This document shows, one piece after another, positions 1 to 7,361 of a stretch of 64,000 nucleotides of DNA (positions within the stretch are counted from its first letter, which is position 1; the number at the start of each line of letters is the position of its first letter). Under the pieces are notes generated by a model. That model was given only the letters and a program-made list of their open reading frames with translations, did not search any database and was not told the origin of the DNA. The stretch is from positions 1 through 64,000 of the forward strand of contig JAAYFF010000081.1 in the NCBI GenBank assembly GCA_012728375.1. The letters run 5' to 3'. Source of the stretch: Bacillota bacterium. Lineage in GTDB: Bacteria > Bacillota > Dethiobacteria > DTU022 > UBA8154. Both the position numbers and the translations under genes were made by a program.

Positions 1-130
1 CGGCTACGGTAGAAGTCTTCTGGAGGAACATCTTGCATTGGTTGAAAAACATTTCCCTACAGAAGATTCCCTGAAGGAATATCTTGGCCAAAGAGGTATT
101 AAGTTGGAAAAGAGCAGTTCGGGAAAATAG
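1..130 (+). CDS. C-terminal end of an unidentified protein (partial)
   Basis: An open frame enters from the left edge and ends at TAG 128-130, giving 42 residues that start GYGRSLLEEH and end KLEKSSSGK. The piece is hydrophilic and helix-prone, with many Glu and Lys. I do not recognise the family. It lies on the same side of the tRNA as the integrase, so it may belong to the integrated element, but this is inference from position only. Confidence 0.45.
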   Translation, partial: GYGRSLLEEHLALVEKHFPTEDSLKEYLGQRGIKLEKSSSGK

Positions 131-485
131 CGGTTATCTTACACTATAAAAAGTAAGGTTGTTGACAAATGTTGAACTTAAAAAAGAAAAGTGCACCTGT
201 GTTTATTTCTATAGTAATAAATAGTAATATTTAGCAGGATATTCAGACCTATGTAACTAATTACAATTTATAAAACATTGTAGGAGGGATGCAGAATTAA
301 CTTTAAAAGTAAACGAGAAATTCCGCATATTATCCCTTATAATTAACAGAAAAATGGCCACAATATAATTATATTTCTGGAAACTAGTAGGAGAGGAATT
401 GCATGGTTAGTTATTAACTTATATTCATTCATGACAGACGCTTATAAAAAAAGGCAACAGGCCGTTATGAAAAGGGTGAACCCTA
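131..485. other. AT-rich intergenic stretch without a recognisable gene
   Basis: I find no ORF with a coding look here. There is a -10-like TATAAT at 364-369 with no good -35 box, and a strong Shine-Dalgarno-like GGAGGG near 284 followed by only a three-codon frame. The low GC matches the rest of the integrated element and contrasts with the more GC-rich housekeeping genes further right. Confidence 0.4.
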
Positions 486-1073
486 ATGAATACTATGGGA
501 TATCGGGATCGCTTTATGACTGAGTTCCAAGAAGGGAGAATGAATCTTACCATTACAGAAAAAGGATATAACCGATACGCTGTAAATTTATATCCCAATA
601 AACTGGCCGCCGTTGAAATATTACTCCATTTAACGTGGATTGCCATAGCACTTTTCTTTGCCATTCAAACTTCGAATATGGGTTTGTTGGGTACGGTTGC
701 GCTTAGCCTTGGGGGGATGGTATTTGTTTTTTTAGCTGGAAGGTTCATGCCAGCAGGCTTAATATTTGGTGGGATATTTTTAATTCTTGGAATAGCCTTT
801 TTGCCATATTTTATTTTAGCAGGGCCTATCGGACTTTATGGTCTAAGTTCGTTTTCAAGGAGCCTTAGTCAATGGTACGGAAAAAACTTGGTTGCAAGAT
901 GGAGTTTAGGTTCTGAAGATCAATTCCTTCGAGCTGTCTCAGAGGGAACTATTATTATTACCTTAAATAAAAATGCTCCTGAGGAAACCAAAAAGTTCTT
1001 TGTTGATTTGATAAACATTAGAAAGAAGAAAGGGAGCAACGATAACTATAGGAAGGATATTTATTGGGAGTAG
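486..1073 (+). CDS. Hypothetical membrane protein
   Basis: A 195-residue protein of unknown function. Three hydrophobic segments lie at about residues 41-62, 66-88 and 91-118, flanked by a polar N-terminus of about 40 residues and a charged C-terminal domain of about 70 residues. Membrane location is clear from sequence; the rest is not recognisable. An AAGGGTGA ribosome binding site precedes the ATG by about 7 bases; an ATG at codon 11 is the alternative start. It stands alone upstream of the excisionase-like gene, inside the presumed integrated element, so it may be an element cargo gene. Confidence 0.6.
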   Translation: MNTMGYRDRFMTEFQEGRMNLTITEKGYNRYAVNLYPNKLAAVEILLHLTWIAIALFFAIQTSNMGLLGTVALSLGGMVFVFLAGRFMPAGLIFGGIFLILGIAFLPYFILAGPIGLYGLSSFSRSLSQWYGKNLVARWSLGSEDQFLRAVSEGTIIITLNKNAPEETKKFFVDLINIRKKKGSNDNYRKDIYWE

Positions 1074-1249
1074 ATTTTTGGACTCGCTTTGATTTAGCCC
1101 AATGTGGCTGTATAGTTTGCTATTATCTATTTTTAGGATAAGAAAGGGGAATTTTCTAAAGTTTTAACTTATGTCGAAAAAATGACAAAACAATTGAAAC
1201 CCCATTCTCAGGGGCTTTTCTGTGCGACCCCTTGAGAGGTAAGAAAAGG

Positions 1250-1277
1250 ACAGGGAGAGTTAATCTCCCTGTTTTTC
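1250..1277 (+). terminator. Intrinsic terminator-like hairpin
   Basis: A 9-bp perfect stem ACAGGGAGA / TCTCCCTGT with a short loop is followed by TTTTT on the plus strand. It could end transcription from the membrane-protein gene. The stop codon of the convergent excisionase-like gene lies in its loop. Confidence 0.55.
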
Positions 1278-1451
1278 TTCCCAGGGGATAGACCGGTCCA
1301 GGAACTTCTCCAGATCTTCACGTGTTATGCGCCACATTTTACCGGCTTTGAAGGCTTGTAATTCGCCTTTTTCTATCCAGCGGTAGACGGTCCTCCGGGT
1401 GGTTTTTAATTTTTCCGCTATTTCTTCAGGGGTATATATCGACTGTTCCAC
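1260..1451 (-). CDS. Excisionase-family HTH DNA-binding protein
   Basis: A 63-residue protein with the layout of the excisionase/MerR-type helix-turn-helix family: YTPEEIAEKLKTTRRTVYRWIEKGELQAFKAGKMWRI covers nearly the whole length, with the typical K-x-G-x-x-WRI wing followed by a DLEKFL helix. It is known for proteins of this family that they bind DNA as recombination directionality factors or small regulators. It is divergent from the integrase, sharing a control region with 11-bp direct repeats, so a role as Xis or as regulator of int is likely. Intact. Confidence 0.75.
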   Translation of the reverse strand: MEQSIYTPEEIAEKLKTTRRTVYRWIEKGELQAFKAGKMWRITREDLEKFLDRSIPWEEKQGD

Positions 1452-1484
1452 AATAATAACCTCACTCTTTTCTTACAAAATATC

Positions 1485-1550
1485 ATAATGTCATAAAATA
1501 ATCAAGAATGACCCCTTGATGTATTTCACATAATATCTTATAATGTCATA
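1485..1550. repeat. Pair of 11-bp direct repeats in the xis-int control region
   Basis: ATAATGTCATA occurs at 1485-1495 and 1540-1550, each preceded by ATATC. The right copy overlaps the -10 box of the presumed int promoter. Two spaced identical sites between divergent regulator and integrase genes look like operators for the small HTH protein. That assignment is inference. Confidence 0.5.
1516..1544 (+). promoter_or_regulatory. Predicted sigma-A promoter of the integrase gene
   Basis: TTGATG at 1516-1521, 17 bases, then TATAAT at 1539-1544. The transcript would have about 100 bases of leader before the integrase ATG at 1655. One of the two direct repeats covers the -10 box, which would allow repression by occlusion. 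Confidence 0.5.
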
Positions 1551-1654
1551 TAAAGATACATAATACCTTAAAGGAGGGATAATAATTAAGTGTTACCGAC
1601 AGGATGGGAACGGTCAAAAATCAAGGAGGAATTAATGATAGGAGGTAACCGACA

Positions 1655-2842
1655 ATGGCTAAACGGCGAGGCAACGGCGAAGGCTCAATAACAAAGCGTA
1701 AATCAGATGGCCGCTGGCAGGGATATGTTACAGTTGGCTATGATGTCGAAACAGGCAAGCCGAAGAAGAAATACTTCTACGGTAAGACCCGCAAAGAAGT
1801 ACAGGAGCTGGTTAATGAAGCCCTGGGAAAAGTGCAGGCCGGGACATACCGGGAGCCGTCAAAGCTGACAATGGCCGAATGGCTTACAACATGGCTAAAC
1901 GACTATATGCGGCCTTCTCTCCGGCCTACTACATGGGAAAACTACGAAATACAGGTAAGGAGACATATCCTTCCGGCTTTGGGGCATTTACGGTTGAGCC
2001 AGTTGCAGACCTCCAACCTGCAAAAGCTGTATAATGATAAGCTAAGCAATGGCGGCAGGCTTGACGGGAAAGAGGGCGGCCTTTCTCCCCGCACTGTAAG
2101 GTATATTCATACCCTTATACATGCAGCCTTGGAGCAAGCTAAAAAGGAAGGCATGATTACAATTAACGTAGCCGATGCGGTTAAACTGCCGCATGATCCG
2201 AAAAAAGAAATTCAATGTCTGGACACAGAGGGAGTAAAGAGATTCTTAGCTGCTGCAAGGGAGACAAAACATTTTCCCGCTTACTTCCTGGCACTTAATA
2301 CAGGCTTACGGCGTGGGGAATTGTTAGGGCTGCGTTGGAAAGACGTTGATCTTAAAGCAGGAAGCATTACTGTTAATCAGGGACTTGTCAGGACTAAACA
2401 GGGGCTTGTACTCCAGGAGCCTAAAACAAAGCTATCAAACAGGACAATAGGCATTTCCCCACAGGTTGTCAGTGTGTTAAAAGAGCATAAGAAACGGCAG
2501 AACGAAGAAAGGCTGGCAGCGGGGACGGCTTACAATACGAAGAATCACCTTGTTTTCTGCAACGAATTGGGAGAGCCTCTTTGCCCCCGTGGATTTACCC
2601 GGCACTTTGAAAGGGTATTGAAACGGGCAGGGCTTGAAGGCAAGGTAACATTTCACGGGCTGAGACATACCTTTGCTACATTGAGCCTACAGGAAGGGGC
2701 AGCGGCCCGGACGGTGCAGGAAGCCCTGGGACACCATAAGGCAGCGTTTACCCTGGACGTTTACAGCAGCGTTACCGCTAAAATGAAGAAGGAGGCCACA
2801 GATAGAATTGGCAGCCTGTTAGCCTCCTGCCTAAATGAATAA
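1655..2842 (+). CDS. int: Tyrosine-type site-specific integrase
   Basis: A 395-residue phage/ICE-type tyrosine recombinase that would catalyse integration and excision at an att site. Residues about 1-65 resemble the AP2-like arm-binding domain (GNGEGSITKRKSDGRW), about 70-175 the SAM-like core-binding domain, and 190-390 the catalytic domain. The catalytic set is complete: R219 (TGLRRGELLGL), K259, H334-x-x-R337 (HGLRHTF), H360 and Tyr370 (LDVYSS). AGGAGG lies 8 bases before the ATG. It is followed by a terminator and points at the 3' end of tRNA-Ala, the classical location for such an integrase, so the element probably extends leftwards beyond the window. Confidence 0.95.
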   Translation: MAKRRGNGEGSITKRKSDGRWQGYVTVGYDVETGKPKKKYFYGKTRKEVQELVNEALGKVQAGTYREPSKLTMAEWLTTWLNDYMRPSLRPTTWENYEIQVRRHILPALGHLRLSQLQTSNLQKLYNDKLSNGGRLDGKEGGLSPRTVRYIHTLIHAALEQAKKEGMITINVADAVKLPHDPKKEIQCLDTEGVKRFLAAARETKHFPAYFLALNTGLRRGELLGLRWKDVDLKAGSITVNQGLVRTKQGLVLQEPKTKLSNRTIGISPQVVSVLKEHKKRQNEERLAAGTAYNTKNHLVFCNELGEPLCPRGFTRHFERVLKRAGLEGKVTFHGLRHTFATLSLQEGAAARTVQEALGHHKAAFTLDVYSSVTAKMKKEATDRIGSLLASCLNE

Positions 2843-2865
2843 CCTCATTTAAAATGAGGCATTAG

Positions 2866-2892
2866 CCGGGAGTGGCAGCTCCCGGTTTTTTT
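2866..2892 (+). terminator. Intrinsic terminator of int
   Basis: Perfect stem CCGGGAG / CTCCCGG with a 6-base loop followed by seven T residues, 23 bases after the integrase stop codon. A smaller A/T-rich hairpin (CCTCATTT / AAATGAGG) directly precedes it. Confidence 0.85.
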
Positions 2893-2903
2893 GTGTAATA
2901 CTA

Positions 2904-2925
2904 AAAAGTGTGTCAAAAGTGTGTC
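2904..2925 (+). repeat. Tandem 11-bp repeat next to the tRNA att region
   Basis: AAAAGTGTGTC occurs twice without a gap (2904-2914 and 2915-2925), followed again by AAAA. It lies between the integrase terminator and the tRNA 3' end. Tandem short repeats in this position are typical of arm-type integrase binding sites; that role is inference. Confidence 0.5.
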
Positions 2926-2944
2926 AAAACGGGCAATTTGATGC

Positions 2945-2980
2945 TTATTAAAGAACCGGCACTTTTCACGGATGCCGGTT
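2945..2980 (-). terminator. Terminator-like hairpin downstream of tRNA-Ala
   Basis: On the minus strand the tRNA is followed after six bases by AACCGGC, a 13-base loop, GCCGGTT and a T-rich CTTTAATAA run. It probably ends tRNA transcription. It lies on the element side of the att point, so it may have been brought in or recreated by integration. Confidence 0.5.
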
Positions 2981-2986
2981 TTATCG

Positions 2987-3063
<77 letters not shown>

Positions 3064-3115
3064 ATCTTTAAAATCTGTTTTGCAATGGAGATGAGGCTTT
3101 TTCTCAACATCATTA

Positions 3116-3144
3116 ATTATAACAGCCAAAAGGAAGAAAAACAA
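3116..3144 (-). promoter_or_regulatory. Predicted promoter of tRNA-Ala
   Basis: On the minus strand TTGTTT (3139-3144), 17 bases, then a perfect TATAAT (3116-3121), about 53 bases before the tRNA 5' end. Because the promoter is on the side away from the integrase, integration at the tRNA 3' end would leave it untouched. Confidence 0.6.
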
Positions 3145-3162
3145 GGGGATGATAAATAATCT

Positions 3163-3270
3163 GTCCGAAGTCCTTTTCCAGGGAGTGCCTGAAGACCTGG
3201 TTCATGAGCCCCGCTCATTAACCGGACAATATTTAAGGGAATATTGCATGGCTTCGGACCTTTCTTTTTA
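3163..3270 (+). ncRNA. Candidate structured RNA (multi-hairpin, closed by an 8-bp stem)
   Basis: GTCCGAAG at 3163-3170 pairs with CTTCGGAC at 3252-3259, which is followed by a T-rich CTTTCTTTTT. Inside are three separate perfect hairpins: CCAGG/CCTGG (3178-3200), ATGAGC/GCTCAT with a CCC loop (3204-3218) and AATATT/AATATT (3228-3245). I recognise no riboswitch class in it. A plus-strand promoter is not obvious. As read on the other strand it would be the 3' untranslated region of the downstream membrane-protein gene. Evidence is base pairing only. Confidence 0.3.
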
Positions 3271-3272
3271 AA

Positions 3273-4583
3273 TTAATTTACCGGAACTTCGAAGGTTATA
3301 TTATGGAACTCTGTGAAGTTTATCCTTTCAATGTGTAGTGTTAACTCCTCGCCTTTTCCCGGAAAATGCAATGTCCGGGTATGCCGTATTGGGCCGTTAG
3401 GGAGTTTCTCACGGTTATTTGTCACAGTATTTTGCAGTTCGACCTTATTTCCATCGATCATGAGATATACTTTTGTCAAAACTGTGCTTTCGTCGGTTGT
3501 AATGGTAATAAGGGTACTATCATTTGATTCATATACTCCGTTTATTTCTACTTCCTGGCCCAAAATTTCTATCTCCCGCTTTGTTTCATCTCTATTTAAG
3601 TCCACCTTTTCATTTACGTCCCTCTCAACAGATATACTTTCCAAAGTAATATGAAGCGCTTGGAGATCTACAGGGAGGGCATCAAACGACTGCTCAAAGG
3701 TAATACCTCTTATATCAGTGCTTATACTGCCTCCCTGATGTGAGATTACTTCATTATTATTGGCGACGAGCCTGACGGTAAGATGGTTTGTCCTGAGCCT
3801 TTCTCCACTTAGCTGATCCCTGGCCAACTCTAGAATATTTTGTATGGAACCATAAATAACGGTGCGTGTGGGTGATGCTAAGATCGACTCAAATTTTATT
3901 TTTGTCTGTTCAAGCTCAAAGGTTTGATCAATAGTCTTTTTTAAAGTTCGTTCCATTGCCTTCGTCCTGTCCAGTTTAAAGGAGATCACTCCTTCCTCCA
4001 GGATGTTGCTATCTATTAAGCCAAATTTAAAGTGCAAAGTTCTTTCGAGGAAAAAGGGAGGCTCAAAACCCATTATCCACTTTATCTCAGTATTTTCTTC
4101 GTTCATCTCTCCCTGACCGCCTTCCATCATGTAGCTGCCAAATAATCCATCTATTTGCATTAGGGGCTGAAGGTTTACTGAATCAACTTTACCCCGGGGA
4201 TCATGAACGGTATAAAAGGCAAGCAGCTGGCTTTCGTCGAGCATAATGCCGTCCAGCGTAACTGATACGCCATTTTGAAAAGTATGGCTTTTCCCGATGA
4301 GCTGTCCTTTTCCTAGTTCATTTAGCTGTTTTAAGGTGCCGTTCATTACCCGGTCATAACCGAGTAATTTTTTACCATAAAATGCCAGTGTGTTTAAATT
4401 GTACCCCACAAGCAGCACGGCCAGGCAAACAGTAGCGACCTTTATCTTCCAGCTATTATTTCTCCGCTTCAAAGCCCTCTTTCCGTTTAAAGCCCGTGAT
4501 AACCTCGCTCCCAGCTCTTCCGGAACTTCCACTTTATCCAGAGTTTTTTTTCTCTCCTTTAACATATTTTCAATATTTTCCAT
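3273..4583 (-). CDS. DUF4179-type membrane protein, probable anti-sigma factor
   Basis: A protein of about 436 residues. A cytoplasmic N-terminus of about 45 residues rich in Lys and Arg is followed by one membrane segment at about residues 46-66 (KVATVCLAVLLVGYNL) and a large extracytoplasmic domain with several beta-type segments. This architecture and the position after an ECF sigma gene match the DUF4179 family, members of which are regarded as anti-sigma factors. The gene overlaps the end of the sigma gene, so translation is probably coupled. I prefer the ATG at 4583 over the one three codons earlier because AGGGG then has a normal spacing. No zinc-type anti-sigma HxxxCxxC motif is seen. 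Confidence 0.75.
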   Translation of the reverse strand: MENIENMLKERKKTLDKVEVPEELGARLSRALNGKRALKRRNNSWKIKVATVCLAVLLVGYNLNTLAFYGKKLLGYDRVMNGTLKQLNELGKGQLIGKSHTFQNGVSVTLDGIMLDESQLLAFYTVHDPRGKVDSVNLQPLMQIDGLFGSYMMEGGQGEMNEENTEIKWIMGFEPPFFLERTLHFKFGLIDSNILEEGVISFKLDRTKAMERTLKKTIDQTFELEQTKIKFESILASPTRTVIYGSIQNILELARDQLSGERLRTNHLTVRLVANNNEVISHQGGSISTDIRGITFEQSFDALPVDLQALHITLESISVERDVNEKVDLNRDETKREIEILGQEVEINGVYESNDSTLITITTDESTVLTKVYLMIDGNKVELQNTVTNNREKLPNGPIRHTRTLHFPGKGEELTLHIERINFTEFHNITFEVPVN

Positions 4584-5103
4584 AGCCTTCATCCCCTAAA
4601 AACTTTTTCAGTTTTTTAAGGCCTGTTGATAGGCGTGACTTCACTGTTCCCAGAGGTATTTTTAAAAGATGGGATATGGTTTCATAATCTAAATCAAGGT
4701 AATAGCGGAGCCGGATCACTTCCTGCTGTTTATCGGACAATCGGGCTAGAGCCGTATCCAGCATCAGGTGCTCTTCTTTCTGGTTGAAATCATTTTTCTT
4801 TAATTCTGTTTCTTCTGCAAGGGAATCGTACAAGATAATTCTTTTATTTCTTTTTAAACGTCCTCTGCAGCAATTCACCAGAATTGTTTTGCTCCAGCTG
4901 TAGAAGGCATCCACTTTCCTTAGCCTGTCTATCCTCTCGTATAATATAACGATCATATCTTCCAGAGCATCAAGAGCATCTTCCTTATTGTTTAAAAACG
5001 CGTATGCCAGTTTATAATATTCCTGTTTTTGCAGCATAATCAGCTCAACGAGCGCATCCTTATCTCCCTGTTTTGCTTTTTTTACCAGCAGATCGGTTTC
5101 CAC
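4570..5103 (-). CDS. ECF-type RNA polymerase sigma factor
   Basis: A sigma-70 family factor of about 177 residues that would direct RNA polymerase to a small regulon. Region 2 covers about residues 15-85 (YYKLAYAFLNNKEDALDALED), region 4 about 115-170, with the HTH LDYETISHLLKIPLGTVKSRLSTGLKKL. The open frame reaches upstream to 5163, but a GTG at 5103 preceded by GAGGTG five bases upstream is the better start and gives the normal ECF length. It overlaps the putative anti-sigma gene downstream by about 14 bases. It follows azlCD on the same strand with a 68-base gap, so the four genes may share a transcript. Confidence 0.9.
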   Translation of the reverse strand: METDLLVKKAKQGDKDALVELIMLQKQEYYKLAYAFLNNKEDALDALEDMIVILYERIDRLRKVDAFYSWSKTILVNCCRGRLKRNKRIILYDSLAEETELKKNDFNQKEEHLMLDTALARLSDKQQEVIRLRYYLDLDYETISHLLKIPLGTVKSRLSTGLKKLKKFLGDEGYGKY

Positions 5104-5171
5104 GCAAACACCTCGTCTGCTATCTTCTCTAAATAAGAGTAATATAGCCTGGAAAAGGTTCATTCTTTTTT

Positions 5172-5498
5172 TCAGGAAACAAACATTCTCAGAAGCGCGA
5201 TGCTTCCTATCCCCGTCAGGACTGCCAGAAACATATTGCGGGTCCGGAGAGCAACGGCGAAAGTGGGCAGCGCTGCCCAGAAATATGGATTTGAGGAGAG
5301 CGTCAGGTTGAATTGTCCATCTTTGAGGAAGAGAGCGGGGCCGAGCAGTGCTGATAAGACAGCGACCGGTACGTAGGAGAGCCAGCTTTTGGCCAGGGGA
5401 GACAGCTTTCGCTTCGACAAAAAAAGTAGTGGTAAAAAGCGCGGTAAAAAAGTGACAAGCGCCATTAATAAAATGACAATAATAATTTTACTTTGCAT
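5172..5498 (-). CDS. azlD: AzlD-family branched-chain amino acid transport protein
   Basis: A 108-residue integral membrane protein with four hydrophobic segments and the AzlD features LVTFLPRFLPLLFL near the N-terminus and the closing VLTGIGSIALLRMF. Together with AzlC it forms an exporter for branched-chain amino acids or their analogues; the B. subtilis pair was found through azaleucine resistance. It begins 22 bases after the azlC stop codon, so the two are one operon. Confidence 0.85.
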   Translation of the reverse strand: MQSKIIIVILLMALVTFLPRFLPLLFLSKRKLSPLAKSWLSYVPVAVLSALLGPALFLKDGQFNLTLSSNPYFWAALPTFAVALRTRNMFLAVLTGIGSIALLRMFVS

Positions 5499-5520
5499 TT
5501 TCTACCGTCCTTTAATTGTT

Positions 5521-6249
5521 TTAAAGGTTTTTTTGTTTGAAGATTGTTCTGGGTTTTGCTTCTGTTTTCAGGTAGGAATCAAGTAATGTTCCAGCGGTTG
5601 CACCGGCCAGAGCAGCGAGAATAATATACCAGTGGCCGGCCTGCTGCAGGAATAGAAGTGAAGAAAAAAACATGGAGAATGCCCCAACAATATACTTTTT
5701 TTTATCTTCCAGTTGTATGGCCAGAAGTGCTATAAACATAGCAGGAAGGGCGTAATCAATACCCCAGCTTTCAAGGTTGGTAAAAAGCGATCCGGTGTAA
5801 AACCCCAAAACAGACCCGCCAATCCAGGAGAGATGAGCCAGGACATTGGTAGTAATTATTCGCATGACCGGGGGATTTTTTTCTTCTTTAAAATCCCTGC
5901 TGTGTACTGCAAAGGATTCGTCAGTCAGTTCATAAGTAAAAACTGCCTGCTGCAGACGGTTTAAATGCCCCAGATGGGGAGCAAGGGCAGCGCTCATCAA
6001 GGTATGACGCAGATTGACCAGGAATGTTGTCATGACAATTGTAAATAGACCGGCCTGGTTTTCTATAAGGCTAAGGGATATTAACTGGGCGGAACCGGCA
6101 TAGACAATAATTGACATGGAAGCTGTTTCAAAGGAGCTTAGCCCCACATTTGCAGCCAAAATTCCAAAGGCTAAACCTATGGGGATGTAGCCCATGACAA
6201 TGGGAATGCTTCGTATTGCGCCGTTTTTAAAATTTTTTTGTAAAGGCAT
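5521..6249 (-). CDS. azlC: AzlC-family branched-chain amino acid exporter, large subunit
   Basis: A 242-residue polytopic membrane protein. The N-terminal GAIRSIPIVMGYIPIGLAFGILA and the segment AGSAQLISLSLIE ... TTFLVNLRHTLMSAALAPHL are typical of AzlC, the large subunit of the AzlCD amino acid exporter. First gene of the azlCD unit. The C-terminal end is basic. Regulation is not evident from the upstream sequence; no Lrp-type site could be recognised by eye. Confidence 0.9.
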   Translation of the reverse strand: MPLQKNFKNGAIRSIPIVMGYIPIGLAFGILAANVGLSSFETASMSIIVYAGSAQLISLSLIENQAGLFTIVMTTFLVNLRHTLMSAALAPHLGHLNRLQQAVFTYELTDESFAVHSRDFKEEKNPPVMRIITTNVLAHLSWIGGSVLGFYTGSLFTNLESWGIDYALPAMFIALLAIQLEDKKKYIVGAFSMFFSSLLFLQQAGHWYIILAALAGATAGTLLDSYLKTEAKPRTIFKQKNL

Positions 6250-6448
6250 GTTAATTCCTTATCGCAGGTGAATGCGTATTTAAAGCTTTATTTCTCTATT
6301 TTAGATAGCATATCGAACTTGTCCTGTTTTGTAAATAACAGAATTAATATTGAGTTAATGCCGGCAAAAAGGATTGTTCAGTAACCTTTTCCTGTTTTTC
6401 ACGTTAATCATAGTGAATAAGGCATTTTTTTTGTAGAAATAGAGGCGA

Positions 6449-7273
6449 ATGGAAAAGATGAAACGGGTAAAGGTCTTGCTGGCGATTTGCATTTTTTTGC
6501 TGCTTGTTCCGGCTCCTTTTGCCCTGGCTGACAGTGAACAAGATATCAAGGTTTTTGTAAACCGGAAGCAGCTTGACTTAAGTATTCAGCCTCAGTTTTT
6601 TGATGGGCGGCTGATGGTTCCCACGCGGCCTTTTTTAGAGGCTTTGGGAGCAGATATAAGTTGGGATAACAAAACAAACGAGGTAACCGTTCAGCGGGCA
6701 GGAAAGACCGTTGTTTTAGGGCTTGAGCATCCCTCTAAAGAAGAAGCAGGTGAGAAAACGCGGGCAGATGTTCCTTTGCAGGTTTATAAAGGGACGGTAA
6801 TGATTCCCATCGATTTTGCGGCAAAATTTCTGGAATTGGATATCAAATGGAATAAGGAGCAAAACATTGTGGAGGTGGAGAGCCCAAACTTTGTTTTCGT
6901 GGAAAGGTATTCCGACAAAATAGGTTGGCCTGAGTGGGTGGAAAGCTCTATTGATCATCTTAATATTCAGTTTCGTATCAAAGATAACAAGCTTTATTTG
7001 CTGAGCACCTTCGGCGAAAAAACTAGCGGAGGGTATGACGTGCGCATTTCAAGGATAACCCGCCGAGAGGGCTCCTTGATAGCCGAAATTGATTACAAGG
7101 ATTCTACATCTCTTCCTACGATTCAGGTTATTACCAAACCTTTCGATTTGGTCTATGTGGAATTGGATACCTTGAGCAGTCCCCGACCGTCGAACTTGAT
7201 TTTTAAAGTTCGCGGTTTAAAAGATATAAAAACACTGCCCGTCAGGGCTGAGCTTCCGGTTCAAGACTACTGA
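6449..7273 (+). CDS. Secreted copper-amine-oxidase N-terminal (stalk) domain protein
   Basis: A 274-residue exported protein. A signal peptide covers residues 1-27 (KRVKVLLAICIFLLLVPAPFALA, cleavage near ALA-D). Residues about 33-150 form the copper amine oxidase N-terminal-like domain: FVNRKQLDLSIQPQFFDGRLMVPTRPFLEALGADISWDNKTNEVTV, then the second half MIPIDFAAKFLELDIKWNKEQNIVEV. This domain is common in secreted clostridial proteins and does not imply amine oxidase activity; no copper or TPQ site is present. The C-terminal 120 residues are not recognised. No S-layer homology domain is attached, so it is probably a free or loosely wall-bound protein. Confidence 0.8.
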   Translation: MEKMKRVKVLLAICIFLLLVPAPFALADSEQDIKVFVNRKQLDLSIQPQFFDGRLMVPTRPFLEALGADISWDNKTNEVTVQRAGKTVVLGLEHPSKEEAGEKTRADVPLQVYKGTVMIPIDFAAKFLELDIKWNKEQNIVEVESPNFVFVERYSDKIGWPEWVESSIDHLNIQFRIKDNKLYLLSTFGEKTSGGYDVRISRITRREGSLIAEIDYKDSTSLPTIQVITKPFDLVYVELDTLSSPRPSNLIFKVRGLKDIKTLPVRAELPVQDY

Positions 7274-7312
7274 ACTTCTTCCACTATGGGCGGCAGTGTA
7301 AATTTATTATAA

Positions 7313-7356
7313 AAATAAACCCCTAACCGGTGTTTATTCTGGCGGGGTTTATGTTA
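7313..7356. terminator. Bidirectional terminator between convergent genes
   Basis: ATAAACCCC and GGGGTTTAT form a 9-bp perfect stem around a loop of about 20 bases, with A/T-rich flanks on both sides. It separates the stalk-domain gene from the convergent membrane-protein gene that ends at 7362. Confidence 0.65.
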
Positions 7357-7361
7357 ATAAG

